From positions 1 through 35,626 of the forward strand of contig NZ_BCQR01000130.1 of the NCBI RefSeq assembly GCF_001552175.1: 35,626 nucleotides of DNA, written 5' to 3'. The notes beneath the pieces were generated by a model. That model saw nothing but the letters and a program-made list of their open reading frames with translations, searched no databases and was not told the origin of the DNA. Position 1 is the stretch's first letter. Each line of letters opens with the position of its first letter. Shown here piece after piece: positions 8,010 to 15,173 of this stretch. A program made the translations under genes and the position numbers. Source of the DNA: Actinomadura kijaniata NBRC 14229. Its GTDB lineage: Bacteria; Actinomycetota; Actinomycetes; Streptosporangiales; Streptosporangiaceae.

Positions 8010-8527
8010 ATGATGCAGGCGGCCGAGCACAACTCCTATGGCGCGTGGCTGATCGGCTTCCTGGACCTCACCTCCGCAGGGAAGGCACGGGGCATCCAGG
8101 TGGAGTCGCCCCTCGGGGAGCCCATCGACACATTGTGGACTCCGGGCGTCCGCTACCTGGTCCGGCAGGTCCCCGAGTTGGGCGGTGCGTGGGCGCGCTG
8201 CCTGCCTGACAACCTTCCCCTCTTCATGCTCCTGCAGAATCCCGAGGCTCTGGCGCAGCCACCCCAGCCCGAGGCCGTGCTGGTCACCAGCCCGGCCCGG
8301 TTCGACAACACCCCCGAACCCGCAGTGCCGACCTGGGCTCCCGGCCTGGACGGTGTCGGTCCGTCCTTGCAGGGAGCCGACGGTGAGCTGGTGCGGTGGA
8401 TCCTGCTGGACGGCTACGTCTACGACATCCGCGACGACCTGTACGGCCAGCCTGGCCGTTGGCCGGTCAACGAGTGGCGCCCAAGACGTTGGGCGAGGTC
8501 TTTGGCAGCCCGTTTGACCTGGCGTGA
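8010..8527 (+). pseudogene. Hypothetical protein with a C-run frameshift
   Basis: The gene begins at ATG 8010 or 8013, just after GGGAGGA. It reads NSYGAWLIGFLDLTSAGKA, then GVRYLVRQVPELGGAWARCL and RWILLDGYVYDIRDDLYG. At CCC 8480-8482 the frame must shift by one base (one C missing) to continue KTLGEVFGSPFDLA and stop at 8525-8527. Without the shift the frame runs on as Arg-rich nonsense. The corrected product has about 172 residues. It is cytoplasmic and acidic, and I do not recognise the family; its setting among immunity proteins suggests, but does not show, a similar role. It could be a pseudogene or a sequencing indel. Confidence 0.6.
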
Positions 8528-8659
8528 CCGTGATTCCGTTCGCGTGACCTCAGCCGACGCAGCGGTAAGGACGCCTCCACAAACGCAAGGCCCAACACTT
8601 CCTCGCCTTCGCCTGCATAGCCGCAGTCCTCATCGGCTATCGCCGACTGGCCTGGCTGC

Positions 8660-9016
8660 TCAGGGCCTGAGCCGGTCCTGCTGCACATCGAAACAGACCA
8701 GCCCCATGGATTCGGCCACCGCTGCCGCGTATGCCGACGCCTCCTCGGCCATGCTCCACCGCAAGGGAAAGTAGATCAGCGGCCCACAGGCCTCGTCGAT
8801 CAGTGGGCCGGTCGACCAAGGCGAGGTGTCCTCCTCATCCTCGGTGAGGTCACACCACCGCTCAAGCAGCGCGGCCACGTAAGCCGCGATGCGCTCGGAC
8901 GGAGGTTCTTGCGTCTCGCCGTCGATGTAGCGGTCATACAGGGTGCTGAAAACCAAGCCGGCGGACTTGTCATCGGCTGGTCTATCGCCCTCCCAGACAG
9001 CCAGGTCATAACTCAT
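8660..9016 (-). CDS. Small conserved actinobacterial protein of unknown function
   Basis: This complete 118-residue protein begins MSYDLAVWEGDRPADD and ends VCFDVQQDRLRP. It is acidic and has SERIAAYVAALLERW, then TEDEEDTSPWSTGPLIDE and GPLIYFPLRW. I recognise the MSYDLAVWEG opening from a small, uncharacterised actinobacterial family of this length that often sits among orphan immunity genes, but I cannot give it a function. There is no signal or membrane segment. It is convergent with the frameshifted gene ending at 8527, with 130 bp between them. The codon pattern is normal for the window and the gene looks intact. Confidence 0.75.
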   Translation of the reverse strand: MSYDLAVWEGDRPADDKSAGLVFSTLYDRYIDGETQEPPSERIAAYVAALLERWCDLTEDEEDTSPWSTGPLIDEACGPLIYFPLRWSMAEEASAYAAAVAESMGLVCFDVQQDRLRP

Positions 9017-9165
9017 GCCCGGAGGCTCTCACACCGCACCGACACCCACCCGAGCCGTACTGCACCTATCTCGGGCGGGTGTGGCTCGTTCCCAGCGGGC
9101 CATCCGCGCAGCTCAGCAAGGCGTCCTCGGTGCCCAAGGGCGCACAACAATGCGAACTCATCTGC

Positions 9166-9450
9166 CTACTCGCCCCACGGGTCTTCGACCTTCCCTCGGG
9201 CCTCCAATCCGAGCTGACGCAGGCGTTCAGCCCCTTCCTGGTCGCCCGCCCGGCGATACAGCCGCACCAGCTCCCCCAATGCGCTGGCGTCCCCGGCGTC
9301 GGCGAGGTCATCCACTGCTTTGGTCGGCCACGCCGGATACCCCTGGAGCGCACCTGCGCGTTTGGCAACCCGGCCTCAGCACGACCAGCGCGGTGGGATC
9401 CTGGCGGTGATGAGTGGTTCGGCAACCTGGGGCGCAGGCCGCGCAGCCAG
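9166..9450 (-). pseudogene. TPR-like protein C-terminal remnant
   Basis: The reverse strand reads DLADAGDASALGELVRLYRR, then AGDQEGAERLRQLGLEARG and a VEDPWGE end at the stop 9166-9168. This is the usual C-terminal style of actinomycete TPR/Sel1-like proteins (AGD..AL..L..L.R..G). Further upstream, RVAKRAGALQGYPAW continues in frame, and DPTALVVL appears in another frame, so there is at least one frameshift near 9385. No start remains. The element is a decayed gene. Confidence 0.55.
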
Positions 9451-9689
9451 CGCCCGACGATGAGCAAGCGCGCATCTTGAGCGCCGCGCCAGAGGTCGGC
9501 ATTCCCGTCGGCTGCCATCCCCGGTGCTTGACCCCACGTCCCCATCTCCACTGGCTGGCCGAGGACGAACGGGAGGTGGCCGAGGCCGCCCATGCCAGCA
9601 CCTGCAGACCCATCCCGGCCAGGGGCGAGGACCCGTGCGGCTGGCTACCGATCGCGTGAGCTGACGATCCTCGCGCGCGCCGAGGTGAA

Positions 9690-9852
9690 CAAGGCGTCGG
9701 CGTGCTGGCCCAGGTCTGCAAACGCCGCAACGTGGTGGAGTGCTGTTTCAACCAGCTCACGTACTGGCGTGGCATCGCCACCCGCTATGAGCAAGACCGC
9801 CGAGTCCTACCAGGCCGCCATCACCCTGGCCGCCGTGCTGTTGTGGCTATGA
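9690..9852 (+). pseudogene. IS5-family transposase C-terminal remnant
   Basis: Two frames give the conserved end of an IS5-group transposase. RRNVVECCFNQLTYWRGIATRYE (about 9723-9790) corresponds to the family's NVVERCFNRLKQWRGIATRYD. After a frame change, KTAESYQAAITLAAVLLWL ends at the stop 9850-9852. Catalytic residues upstream are gone, and sequence before 9690 is too decayed to follow. Confidence 0.7.
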
Positions 9853-9864
9853 ACTTTGACGACA

Positions 9865-10050
9865 CAACCTAGCGATTTCGCCACCACCGAGGCGGTCACG
9901 GCGATCACCCGGATCACCAGCGGGAACTTCCGCCTGACCAGCCGCCTGGTCGGCTAGATCGACCGCATCTTGCGGATCAACCAGCTCACCATGGTCACCA
10001 AGGAGGTCGTCGAGGCCGCCCGGCAGAACCTGGTCATCGGCATCATGTGA
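9865..10050 (+). pseudogene. TniB/IstB-like transposition ATPase C-terminal remnant
   Basis: One frame reads EAVTAITRITSGNFRLTSRL, an in-frame TAG at 9955-9957 (expected Gln), then IDRILRINQLTMVTKEVVEA and ARQNLVIGIM with a stop at 10048-10050. This is the C-terminal helical end of AAA ATPases that accompany transposases (TniB/IstB type). The Walker motifs are absent. It lies directly after the IS5 remnant, so two different elements decayed side by side. Confidence 0.6.
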
Positions 10051-10107
10051 GGTGGCGTCCCAGACCAGGCAGAAGGCTTCTGGGCCGCCTGCGGCCGATC
10101 CCGGACT

Positions 10108-10452
10108 TCAGTGCGGCTGATGCAAGGTGTCGGCGAGTTGGTCGACCAGTGCGGCTTTGGTGGTTGCGGTGGTGATGCGCCTGGTCTCGCAGCCGTCGGT
10201 GAACAGGATCAGGGTGGGCAGGGCCATGATCTGGTAGCGGCGGGCCAGTTCGGGGGCGTCATCGAGCTTGACCGTCGCCACGCGCAACAGCCCGGCATGG
10301 TCGGCGGCCAGGTCGGCCAGGATCGGCATCAGCGCCTGGCAGGGTCCACAGCCGGTGGCCCAGAACTCCACCAGCAGCGGTTGGCGCGTGGCGATCAGGC
10401 GCCGGTCGAAGTCGGCGGTGCCCAGCGCGGGCAGGGTGGTGTTGACGGTCAT
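10108..10452 (-). CDS. trxA: Thioredoxin
   Basis: This 114-residue protein has a complete thioredoxin fold. The active site WATGCGPCQ is near residues 31-39, followed by the P-containing strand ALPTLILFTDG with the cis-Pro. It is cytoplasmic and reduces protein disulfides using its CGPC dithiol. Trp-Ala-Thr-Gly replaces the usual Trp-Ala-Glu/Pro-Trp before CGPC, a mild deviation. The ATG at 10452 overlaps the stop of the upstream methyltransferase (ATGA at 10449-10452), so the two are coupled on one transcript. Context with a thiol-type methyltransferase and a divergent MarR regulator suggests an inducible thiol/redox function rather than the housekeeping thioredoxin. The gene symbol is generic. 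Confidence 0.85.
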   Translation of the reverse strand: MTVNTTLPALGTADFDRRLIATRQPLLVEFWATGCGPCQALMPILADLAADHAGLLRVATVKLDDAPELARRYQIMALPTLILFTDGCETRRITTATTKAALVDQLADTLHQPH

Positions 10453-11230
10453 GGCTGTCCTTGTCGATCGGTCTCCGCACGGGCGGCAGGGTGGGCGGTT
10501 GGGCGGGCGGCGAGGTCGGCAGGGGTGTGGGGGCGGGTGGCGGTGCCCAGGATGTGCGGGGCCGAGGGGAACGGGGGGCGGGTCTGGGGCCAGTCGACCC
10601 GCCGCAGATCCAGGTCGGTGAACCCGGCACGCTCGATCGCGGCGGTGGTGTCGGTGGCCAGGTGGCAGCCGCCGTTCAGCAGCGGCCAGACGGTGGCGTC
10701 CAGGGCCCGTTGCACCCGGCGCAGCGCGGGGACTCGGCGCGGACGTGCTCGAAGACGTGCAGTTGCCCGCCGGGCTTGAGGACCCGGAACATCTCGGCCA
10801 GGGCCGCCTCGCGGTCGGGGACCGAGCACAGCATCAAGCACACCACGACCGCGTCGAAGGTGTGGTCGCCTGCGGGCAGGTGTTCGGCGCGGCCGTCGGT
10901 GACGGTGACCGGCACCGGGACGGCGGCCGCGGCGTCGGAGGCCAGGCGACGCAGGTAGGGCTCGGGCTCGACCGCGACCACGCCGGTGACCTGGGGCGGG
11001 TAGTGGGCGAAGTTGGCGCCGGTCCCAGCGCCGACCTCCAACACCCGTCCGGACACGCCTGCCAGCAGCGCCCGGCGGTGCTCGTTGACCCCGCCGCGCT
11101 CCATGGCGGGGGCGGTGCGGGCGTACATGCGCGCGAACAACGGATGCCCGCGCCACCGGTCCCGCTGCCGCTCCTTCGGCCGGTCGGTCGGCTGGTCGGG
11201 CTGTTGGGCTGGGGTGCTGTGGGGATTCAT
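10449..11230 (-). pseudogene. METTL7-like methyltransferase, single-base frameshift
   Basis: A class I SAM-dependent methyltransferase starts at ATG 11230 behind GGAGG. Motif I is GRVLEVGAGTGANFAHYPP, followed by VVAVEPEPYLRR, FDAVVVCLMLCSV and VLKPGGQLHVFEHV. The pattern (GAGTGANF.HYPP, LCSV, EHV) is that of METTL7/TMT1-type enzymes, known in animals to methylate small thiols. After HVRAESP the frame must shift at the G run 10728-10731 (one base missing) to continue LRRVQRALDATVWPLLNGGC and end at 10449. The corrected length is about 260 residues. As given, the product ends early with TPPSGRC. It is coupled to thioredoxin and divergent from MarR. Thiol substrate is inference. Either a pseudogene or a sequencing indel. 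Confidence 0.7.
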
Positions 11231-11293
11231 CGGCGACGCCTCCTGTCGGCGGGCCCGGGTTGGGCACTACCCTCAATTCGGGAGGCTACGACA

Positions 11294-11307
11294 TAGTGAA
11301 GTTACTA
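11294..11307. promoter_or_regulatory. Possible MarR operator
   Basis: A short interrupted palindrome, TAGT-GAAGTT-ACTA, lies in the 113-bp divergent spacer between the methyltransferase/thioredoxin operon and the MarR gene. Its place and AT content suit a MarR-type operator, but the arms are only 4 bp, so this is weak. Confidence 0.3.
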
Positions 11308-11343
11308 CACAATGATGCAGGTTCCGAATCTGAGGGTATCTCT

Positions 11344-11820
11344 GTGCCTGCCGCGTCGACTACATCCGCTGCGCCTGCCGAGCAGGGTTCGCGCGGGTCG
11401 GGGCATGCGCTGGAGAAGCTGTTCTCGCTGGCGGTGGTGACGCACCAGTTCATGGAGGCCGGGCTGACCGAGCGCGGGCTGTCGCGGGCGCGGGCGACGG
11501 TGCTGTGGAATCTGCGCCGGGGTGGGCCGATGCCCCAGCGGGCTCTGGCGGCCGCGATCGAGGTCAGCCCGCGCAACGTGACCGGGCTGGTGGACGCGCT
11601 GGAAGCCGACGGGTTCGTGGCCCGGGCCCCGCACCCCCACGACCGGCGCGCGGTCCTGGTGGACCTCACCGACCAGGGCCGCGCCACCGTGGAGGCACTG
11701 GGAGACGAATACGACCAGGGAGCCGCCTGGCTGTTCGCGGGCGTGGAGGAGCGGGACCTGGCCGGGTTCGTCACCGTCGTGGACCACCTGCTGGAGCAGA
11801 TCACCCGGCACGAGTGCTGA
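11344..11820 (+). CDS. MarR-family transcriptional regulator
   Basis: About 158 residues from GTG 11344, which has GAGGG upstream (the frame is open to 11260). The core is a winged helix: FMEAGLTERGLSRARATVLW, then GPMPQRALAAAIEVSPRNVT (recognition helix) and the wing APHPHDRRAVLVDLTDQG. The DRR in the wing is a MarR hallmark. The C-terminal helix (LAGFVTVVDHLLEQI) serves dimerisation. MarR proteins are cytoplasmic repressors that release DNA on binding phenolic ligands or on cysteine oxidation. The only cysteine here is next to last (HEC). It is divergent from the METTL7-like/thioredoxin operon and is probably its regulator. It converges on the cysteine desulfurase gene with a 23-bp gap. Confidence 0.85.
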   Translation: MPAASTTSAAPAEQGSRGSGHALEKLFSLAVVTHQFMEAGLTERGLSRARATVLWNLRRGGPMPQRALAAAIEVSPRNVTGLVDALEADGFVARAPHPHDRRAVLVDLTDQGRATVEALGDEYDQGAAWLFAGVEERDLAGFVTVVDHLLEQITRHEC

Positions 11821-11843
11821 ACCCTGGCCGGACCGGCGGCCGA

Positions 11844-13085
11844 TCAGGAACCGGGACTGCGGGGCGCGGCGGTGCCGGTGGCATGGGTGCGGGCGGCGGT
11901 GGCCAGCAGCTCGGCGGCCCGGTCGACGTCGGCGGCGGTGGTCCAGCGGCCCAGGCTGAGCCGCAGCGCCGAGGTCGCGCGGTCGGTGCGGTCGTGGCGG
12001 CCCTCATACATCGCCGCCAGCACCGGCGAGGGCTGCACGACGCCGGAGTGGCAGGCCGAGCCGGTGGAGGCGGCGACGCCGGGGACGGCGGCCACAAGGT
12101 CGGTGCCGCGTGCGCCGGTGATGCCCAGGTTGAGGGTGCCCGGCAGCCGCCGCTCGGGGTGGCCGTTGAGGTGAACGCGGCCGGGCAGGCGTTCGGCCAG
12201 GCGCTGGTGGAGGCGGTCGCGCAGGTGCCGCAGTCGGCCGGGCCCGCCATCGGTGATCTCCTGGGCGGCCAGTTCGGCCGCCGTGCCCAGGGCCACGGCC
12301 AAGGCGACGTTCTCGGTGCCCGCGCGCAGGCCGCGTTCCTGCCCGCCGCCGGGCACCAGCGGCTCCAGCCGCAGACCGGGCCGGAGGTACAGGGCGCCGA
12401 TGCCCTTGGGGGCATACAGCTTGTGCCCGGCCAGGCTCAGCAGGTCCACGCCCAGCCCGGTCACGTCGAGGGGGATCTTCCCTGCGGCTTGGGCAGCGTC
12501 GGTGTGCAGCGGGACGCCGTGGGTGCGGGTGATGCGGGCCAGTTGGTCGAGGGGCTGGAGCACGCCGGTCTCGTTGTTGGCCGCCATGATCGACACCAGG
12601 ACGGTGCGCGGGCTGATCGCCGCAGCCAGGTCGCCCGGGTCCACCAGGCCGTGGGCGTCCACGGGCAGGTGGGTGATCTGGGTGCCGTGGCGGCGGTGCA
12701 GGGCGTGGCAGATCTCCAGCACCGCCGGGTGCTCGGTGGGCTGGGTGATCACCTCGGCCCGGCCCGGATCAGGGTGGGCCAGCACCACTCCGGCGATCGC
12801 CAGGGCGTCGGCCTCAGACCCGCTGCCAGTGAACACGACGTCGGCCGGCTCGGCGCCGATCAGGGCAGCGACCTGCGCGCGGGCACGACCCAAGGCAGTG
12901 CGGGGCTGGTCGGCGTAGGGGTGTCCGCTGGAGGGGTTGCCGAAGTGGGTGGTCAGGTAGGGCAGCATCGCCTCGACCACACGCGGATCGACCGGGGTGG
13001 TGGCGTTGTAGTCCAGCAGGATCGGCCCCTGGCGCAGCCCGGGCGGGACCGGGGCGTCGCTGTGGTCGAGCGGCCCGGCGGTCAT
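11844..13085 (-). CDS. Cysteine desulfurase (NifS/IscS type)
   Basis: This 413-residue PLP enzyme starts at ATG 13085, which overlaps the stop of the ArsR-rhodanese gene. It opens with LDYNATTPVDPRVVEAMLPY. It has THFGNPSSGHPY, then ADVVFTGSGSEADALAI, MAANNETGV, HTDAAQAAGKIPLDV and the PLP lysine in SLAGHKLYAPKGIG. The catalytic cysteine is in STGSACHSG near residue 345, with the long loop of group I enzymes. The reaction moves sulfur from L-cysteine to an enzyme persulfide for Fe-S, tRNA or other thiolation, releasing alanine. Coupling to a rhodanese fusion suggests the persulfide is passed or sensed locally. The gene is intact and not part of a full isc or suf cluster here. Confidence 0.9.
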   Translation of the reverse strand: MTAGPLDHSDAPVPPGLRQGPILLDYNATTPVDPRVVEAMLPYLTTHFGNPSSGHPYADQPRTALGRARAQVAALIGAEPADVVFTGSGSEADALAIAGVVLAHPDPGRAEVITQPTEHPAVLEICHALHRRHGTQITHLPVDAHGLVDPGDLAAAISPRTVLVSIMAANNETGVLQPLDQLARITRTHGVPLHTDAAQAAGKIPLDVTGLGVDLLSLAGHKLYAPKGIGALYLRPGLRLEPLVPGGGQERGLRAGTENVALAVALGTAAELAAQEITDGGPGRLRHLRDRLHQRLAERLPGRVHLNGHPERRLPGTLNLGITGARGTDLVAAVPGVAASTGSACHSGVVQPSPVLAAMYEGRHDRTDRATSALRLSLGRWTTAADVDRAAELLATAARTHATGTAAPRSPGS

Positions 13086-13780
13086 GCGGGACTCCCGGAG
13101 ACGACGGGCAGGCCGGCCAGCCGCCACTGGGGCAGCCCGCCGTCCAACGGAAAGGCGCTGTAGCCGTGCTCGCGCAGCACCCGCACCGCCTGCGGGGCCA
13201 GCACGCAGTAGCGACCCCGGCAGTAAGCGACGATGCCGGCGCCGGGCGGCACCCGGTCGGCCAGCTCGGCCAGCCGGTCGGCCAGCTGCCCGGGCGGCAG
13301 ATTGAGGGCGCCGGGCAGATGCCCGGCGGCGAACTCGGCCGGCGGCCGCACATCCAGCACCACCACCTGCCCGGTCTCGATCCGCCGCGCCAACTCCTGC
13401 ATCGAGACCGGTTCCAGCGCCTGGACGTCGCCCAGGTAGTCGCGGGCGGCGCGGTTGGCCCCGGCCGACCGCGCGGCGGCGAACCCCTGCATCTGGTCCA
13501 CCAGTGCGACCACCTGGTCGTCGGTCAGCCGGTAGAACACCTTGGCTCCCTGGCGGCGGGCGGTCACCAGACCGGCCGCCGCCAACGTCTTGAGCTGGGC
13601 GGAGGTGTTGCTGACCTTCATCGCGGCCGCCTGCGCCAGCTCCTCCACGCTGCGCTCGCCCTGGGCCAGCAGGTCCAGCAGCTCTAGGCGGGCCGGGTTG
13701 GCCAGCGCCTTGCCGATCTTCGCGAACTCCTCGTACACCCGCGTCTTCGGCGACGCCGTGTTCCGGTCCGGGCCTCCCAC
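13082..13780 (-). CDS. ArsR-family regulator fused to a rhodanese domain
   Basis: The protein has 232 residues from GTG 13780, which has a perfect GGAGG six bases upstream; the frame is open further, but the extension is antisense to the neighbouring repeats. The N-terminal half is an ArsR winged helix: FAKIGKALANPARLELLDLL, SVEELAQAAAMKVSNTSAQL, then KTLAAAGLVTARRQGAKVFY. It lacks the ELCVC metal site. The C-terminal half is rhodanese: VVVLDVRPPAEFAAGHLPGA and active-site loop YCRGRYCVLA with two cysteines. Such fusions are thought to respond to reactive or sulfane sulfur. It is translationally coupled to a cysteine desulfurase and divergent from a methyltransferase, with a perfect palindrome between, so autoregulation is likely. 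Confidence 0.88.
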   Translation of the reverse strand: MGGPDRNTASPKTRVYEEFAKIGKALANPARLELLDLLAQGERSVEELAQAAAMKVSNTSAQLKTLAAAGLVTARRQGAKVFYRLTDDQVVALVDQMQGFAAARSAGANRAARDYLGDVQALEPVSMQELARRIETGQVVVLDVRPPAEFAAGHLPGALNLPPGQLADRLAELADRVPPGAGIVAYCRGRYCVLAPQAVRVLREHGYSAFPLDGGLPQWRLAGLPVVSGSPA

Positions 13781-13790
13781 CAGCAACCTC

Positions 13791-13810
13791 CAATATTCTT
13801 TGGAATATTG
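13791..13810. promoter_or_regulatory. ArsR-type palindromic operator
   Basis: CAATATTC-TTTG-GAATATTG is a perfect 8-bp inverted repeat with a 4-bp spacer, AT-rich in a GC-rich setting. This size and composition are typical of ArsR-family operators. It lies 10 bp upstream of the ArsR-rhodanese start and 50 bp upstream of the divergent methyltransferase, so one bound dimer could control both directions. Confidence 0.8.
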
Positions 13811-13859
13811 TAAGGCTAATCGGGGGATGCCCCTTCGGCGAGGATCCGGGAGACCCGGC

Positions 13860-14612
13860 ATGGACGACCAGCTCACCTTCGACACCGGCATCGACTTCGA
13901 CACCGGCATCGACTTCGACACCGGCATCGACTTCGACACCGGCATCGGCATCGACAACGCGCCGCCGGACGCGGCCCCGGCGGCGAACCTGGGCGGCTCT
14001 GCCCATGGGCATTGGGAAGACGTCTACCGCGATCGCGGTCCCGCACAGGTCAGCTGGTTCCAGCCCGAACCCCAACCCTCCCTGGACCTCATCCGCGCGC
14101 ACGATGCCCAAGGCCGCGGCTCGGTTATCGACGTGGGCGGCGGCGCCTCCCCGCTGGCCGCCCGGCTGATCGAGACGGGCTTTGACGACGTGACCGTGCT
14201 GGACGTCTCCGAACACGCGCTCCAGCAGGCCCGTGCCGCCGCCGAACACCAACCCGGCGCCGACAAGATTCACTGGGTGCACGCCGACCTGCTGGCCTGG
14301 CGACCCGACCGCACCTGGCGCCTGTGGCACGACCGGGCGGTGTTCCACTTCCTCACCAACCCAGAAGACCGTGCCGCCTACCTGGCCGCCCTGCACCGCG
14401 CCCTGGAACCCGGTGGCGTTGTGGTGCTGGGCACCTTCGCACCCGACGGCCCCACCCACTGCTCCGGACTGCCCGTCGCCCGCTACGACGCCGACCAGCT
14501 GGCCGCCGAACTCGGTGCCGACTTCACCCCGTTGCTGTCACACACCGACCGCCACCACACCCCGGCCGGTGCGGAGCAGCCCTTCACCTGGATCGCCGCC
14601 CGCCGCGCCTGA
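13860..14612 (+). CDS. Class I SAM-dependent methyltransferase with N-terminal FDTGID repeats
   Basis: This 250-residue protein starts at ATG 13860, with GGGAG about 10 bases upstream. Residues 7-30 are four near-perfect FDTGID repeats, an acidic low-complexity tail. The enzyme part begins at HWEDVYRDRGPAQVSWFQPE, then motif I SVIDVGGGASPLAARLIETG, VTVLDVSEHALQQARAA, RAVFHFLTNPEDRAAYL and LEPGGVVVLGTFAPDGPTHC. The SWFQ plus DVGGGAS form is a bacterial methyltransferase family related to METTL12-like enzymes; its substrate is unknown to me. It is transcribed divergently from the ArsR-rhodanese/cysteine desulfurase operon over a shared operator, so a sulfur- or metalloid-linked substrate is a reasonable inference. 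Confidence 0.8.
   Translation: MDDQLTFDTGIDFDTGIDFDTGIDFDTGIGIDNAPPDAAPAANLGGSAHGHWEDVYRDRGPAQVSWFQPEPQPSLDLIRAHDAQGRGSVIDVGGGASPLAARLIETGFDDVTVLDVSEHALQQARAAAEHQPGADKIHWVHADLLAWRPDRTWRLWHDRAVFHFLTNPEDRAAYLAALHRALEPGGVVVLGTFAPDGPTHCSGLPVARYDADQLAAELGADFTPLLSHTDRHHTPAGAEQPFTWIAARRA
13878..13949 (+). repeat. 18-bp tandem repeat x4 (FDTGID)
   Basis: TTCGACACCGGCATCGAC is repeated head to tail at 13878, 13896, 13914 and 13932; the last copy ends GGC in place of GAC. It keeps the methyltransferase frame and encodes FDTGID. Exact copies indicate slippage or recent expansion, so copy number may differ between strains. Confidence 0.95.
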
Positions 14613-14637
14613 ACCCTCCCGAGCCTCACCTGCGCCG

Positions 14638-15150
14638 CTAGTCACCGAAAGGCGCTTGGGCGCGCCGGGCGTACAGGTCATAGCCGGTGTCCAGGAGCGA
14701 GGTGGCGGCCACCATGGTCCAGTACAGGCCGCTCACCGATCCGGTGACGCGGGCCAGCGCGAGGTCGTGTCCCTTGGCCGACCTCCCGGGCCGATACCTC
14801 CTTGTCCAGCACGCTCAAGGTGCCGTGGGTGTCGCCGTGGGCCAGCGCGCTGCCGGCGCTCCAGACCAGCTCGGCCGTATCGGCCGGGATCTGGGCCTCG
14901 ATCGCGGCGTCACGGACCATGTCCCGGTAGGAGGCCGGGGTCTGCTTCAACCTCTGCTCGGCCTCAGCGTCCTCTGCTCGGCCTCAGCCTCGGAGATCCC
15001 CAGCGTGGTGGCCAGCAGCGTGGTGAGCTCCTGCAACGTTTGCTGTTTGGTGGGGGGCCCGGGGCGTTGAGCAGCTCGCGCATCTTGAAGGAGGCGCGGA
15101 CCTCGTTGCGCTACATCGCCAGCCGCCGGGTCAGGCGCGTCGCCCGATCC
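14638..15150 (-). pseudogene. Decayed actinobacterial hypothetical gene
   Basis: Reverse-strand pieces follow one another in different frames. First comes RNEVRASFKMRELLNAPGPP (after a TAG near 15113), then TKQQTLQELTTLLATTLGIS with EAEAEQ, then LKQTPASYRDMVRDAAIEAQ and DTAELVWSAGSALAHGDTHG. The last piece is LALARVTGSVSGLYWTMVAA, ending AQAPFGD at the stop 14638-14640. A 20-bp tandem duplication at 14951-14990 causes one frame change, and another lies near 14775. I know this as a hypothetical protein type in actinomycetes but cannot name it. No intact start is present. Confidence 0.65.
14951..14990. repeat. 20-bp tandem duplication breaking a gene
   Basis: CCTCTGCTCGGCCTCAGCGT is followed at once by the same 20 bases with one difference (CT for GT at the end). 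Because 20 is not a multiple of three, it shifts the frame of the decayed reverse-strand gene between its EAEAEQ and LKQTPAS segments. Confidence 0.9.
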
Positions 15151-15173
15151 TGAGGGCGCAACAGCCAGGGCCT

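Noticed and set aside
9015..9659. Several overlapping forward ORFs
   Set aside because: They are shadows of the decayed reverse-strand TPR gene or unreadable sequence.
11505..13163. Long forward ORF (552 aa) over the MarR and cysteine desulfurase genes
   Set aside because: It is Gly/Arg/Gln-rich and antisense to the clear cysteine desulfurase; a high-GC shadow frame.
13086..14459. Upstream extension of the cysteine desulfurase frame on the reverse strand
   Set aside because: The frame stays open without meaning; the ATGA overlap at 13082-13085 marks the real start.
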